Source: Candidatus Dadabacteria bacterium UBA2774 (GTDB taxonomy: Bacteria > Desulfobacterota_D > UBA1144 > Nemesobacterales > UBA2774). From it: a stretch of 6,532 bases of DNA. The position numbers and the translations under genes were made by a program. Positions 5,360 through 6,532 of this stretch are shown here, piece after piece (position 1 is the stretch's first letter; each line of letters begins with the position of its first letter). Under the pieces are notes generated by a model. That model was not told the DNA's origin. It made no database searches and saw only the letters and a program-made list of their open reading frames with translations. The stretch covers positions 1-6,532 of the forward strand of contig DEIM01000222.1 of NCBI GenBank assembly GCA_002352485.1. Direction: 5' to 3'.

Positions 5360-6532
5360 TTATATGTTTTTCCTGAGTATCTCGTTTACGATTTTGGGGT
5401 TTGCCTTTCCCTGAGTCGCTTTCATCACCTGGCCTACGAGAAACCCCATAAGCTTGTCCTCACCTGCTTTAATTCTGGCTAATTCACCGGGGTGTTTACC
5501 CAGTACTTCTTTAACTATAGTCTCAATCTCAGATTGATCAGAAATCTGCTTGATCCCTTTTTTCTCTACAATTTTCTTGGCTGTAACTCCCGAGCTTACC
5601 ATCTCGGCAAATATCTCTTTTGCCTGCTTTCCGCTGATAGTCCCTTTATCTATGAAACCTATAAGTTCTGAGAGCATAGCCGGGGATATGGCAAAAGAGT
5701 CAATTTCTTCCTCTTCTTTTAACTCTCTCAGCACCTCGGTCATTATCCAGTTGCTGACGGTCTTGGGGTCGGTTCCGTCCTTAAGCGCATCTTCAAAGTA
5801 ATCCGCTATATTCTTTGACTCGGTGAGAACACCCGCGTCGTACTCCGGAAGCTTGAATTCATTTATGAACCTGGCGTGTCTTTGCTCGGGAAGCTCTGGC
5901 AGCGTGGCCTTGATCTCATCAATCATAGACTGCTCAATCACGACGGGCAGTAGGTCGGGGTCTGGGAAGTAGCGGTAGTCGTGCGCCTCTTCTTTTGAGC
6001 GCATGGAGAACGTAACCCCTTTGTTAGCATCAAAGAGTCTCGTTTCCTGCACGATCTCACCGCCCGATTCAAGAGTCTGTATCTGCCGTCTAATCTCGTA
6101 TTCTATGGCTTTTTGTACGAATTTAAATGAGTTTACATTTTTTATCTCGGCTTTGGTGCCGAGCTCTTTTGTACCTTTGGGTCTGACGGACACGTTGGCG
6201 TCGCAGCGTAGGCTGCCCTCATCCATGTTGCCGTCGCAAACACCTATGTAGCGCACGATGGAGCGCATCTTCTTCATATACTCCACAGCCTCTTCCGCGC
6301 TTTCGATCTCGGGCTCGCTGACTATCTCTATGAGCGGCACACCGGCGCGGTTTAGATCCACATAACTTGCGTTACCGGACTGGTCATGTATCAGCTTTCC
6401 GGCGTCCTCTTCCATATGGATTCTTGTGATATGGATTCTCTTGGTCTTGCCGTTTACGGAGATATCTAACCAGCCCCTGGAGGAAAACGGCTCCTCGTAC
6501 TGGGATATCTGATAGCCTTTGGGTAAATCAGG
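5360..6532 (-). CDS. gatB: Aspartyl/glutamyl-tRNA amidotransferase subunit B, 5'-truncated by window edge
   Basis: GatB is the tRNA-binding kinase subunit of GatCAB. It activates Glu-tRNA(Gln) or Asp-tRNA(Asn) with ATP so that ammonia from GatA can convert them to Gln-tRNA(Gln) and Asn-tRNA(Asn). The frame is open to the right edge. Visible residues number 390 of the usual ~475-480, so about 90 N-terminal residues are missing. The visible part begins PDLPKGYQISQY and continues through RIHITRIHMEEDAGKLIHD, so the ATG at 6415 is internal. It contains the family signature VDLNRAGVPLIEIVSEPE, then GSLRCDANVSVRP and DYRYFPDPDLLP. The C-terminal ~140 residues form the helical YqeY-like tail domain that contacts tRNA, ending in the typical GKANPKIVNEILRKNI. 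gatA and gatC are not in view. Presence of gatB implies that the organism makes at least one of Gln-tRNA or Asn-tRNA indirectly. Nothing unusual in the visible sequence. Confidence 0.96.
   Translation of the reverse strand, partial: PDLPKGYQISQYEEPFSSRGWLDISVNGKTKRIHITRIHMEEDAGKLIHDQSGNASYVDLNRAGVPLIEIVSEPEIESAEEAVEYMKKMRSIVRYIGVCDGNMDEGSLRCDANVSVRPKGTKELGTKAEIKNVNSFKFVQKAIEYEIRRQIQTLESGGEIVQETRLFDANKGVTFSMRSKEEAHDYRYFPDPDLLPVVIEQSMIDEIKATLPELPEQRHARFINEFKLPEYDAGVLTESKNIADYFEDALKDGTDPKTVSNWIMTEVLRELKEEEEIDSFAISPAMLSELIGFIDKGTISGKQAKEIFAEMVSSGVTAKKIVEKKGIKQISDQSEIETIVKEVLGKHPGELARIKAGEDKLMGFLVGQVMKATQGKANPKIVNEILRKNI

Noticed and set aside
5345..5362. Possible terminator stem between the HD-GYP gene and gatB
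   Set aside because: Only 4-bp AT-rich arms with mismatches and no T-run; not distinguishable from chance.
6413..6415. ATG as start codon of gatB
   Set aside because: The 39 codons upstream to the window edge encode conserved GatB sequence (PDLPKGYQISQY, RIHITRIH), so this Met is internal.
6414..6439. Direct repeat of ATATGGATTCT at 15-nt spacing
   Set aside because: It encodes the conserved GatB peptide RIHITRIH, where the RIH triplet is repeated; a coding effect, not a regulatory repeat.

Overview
This is a chromosomal housekeeping window from a bacterium. GC looks moderate (mid-40s percent by eye), genes are tightly packed, and there are no mobile elements, rRNA, tRNA or CRISPR. The gene content is a ferredoxin-dependent 2-oxoacid oxidoreductase, GatB of the indirect tRNA amidation route, CarA, and an HD-GYP response regulator. 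This suggests a Gram-negative, probably anaerobic or facultative lineage. A deltaproteobacterial-like or little-cultured phylum is possible, but the sequence alone does not fix the taxon.

Layout. Positions 1-1188 (+) hold the 3' part of iorA, open at the left edge. After an 86-nt spacer that can form two competing hairpins comes iorB (1275-2876, +), the long IorB form with a C-terminal DUF6537-like region. carA (2873-4006, -) runs head-on into iorB, and the two stop codons overlap. A 182-nt divergent region (4007-4188) separates carA from a REC-HD-GYP response regulator (4189-5298, +). That gene converges, after 61 nt, on gatB (5360-6532, -), whose 5' end lies beyond the right edge.

Only iorA and iorB form an obvious functional unit: they encode the TPP/Fe-S subunit and the gamma-domain subunit of one arylpyruvate oxidoreductase. 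The other three genes are single units in alternating orientation: pyrimidine/arginine precursor synthesis, cyclic-di-GMP turnover, and Gln-tRNA(Gln)/Asn-tRNA(Asn) formation. carB is not next to carA, and no sensor kinase is next to the response regulator.

I see no convincing new system. The points worth following are: the CxxDxxC motif in the IorA ferredoxin domain; the hairpin pair between iorA and iorB; the absence of a Shine-Dalgarno sequence at all three visible gene starts, combined with two 17-nt-spaced promoter-like elements very close to the carA and HD-GYP starts (possible leaderless or near-leaderless mRNAs); and the overlapping stop codons of iorB and carA.
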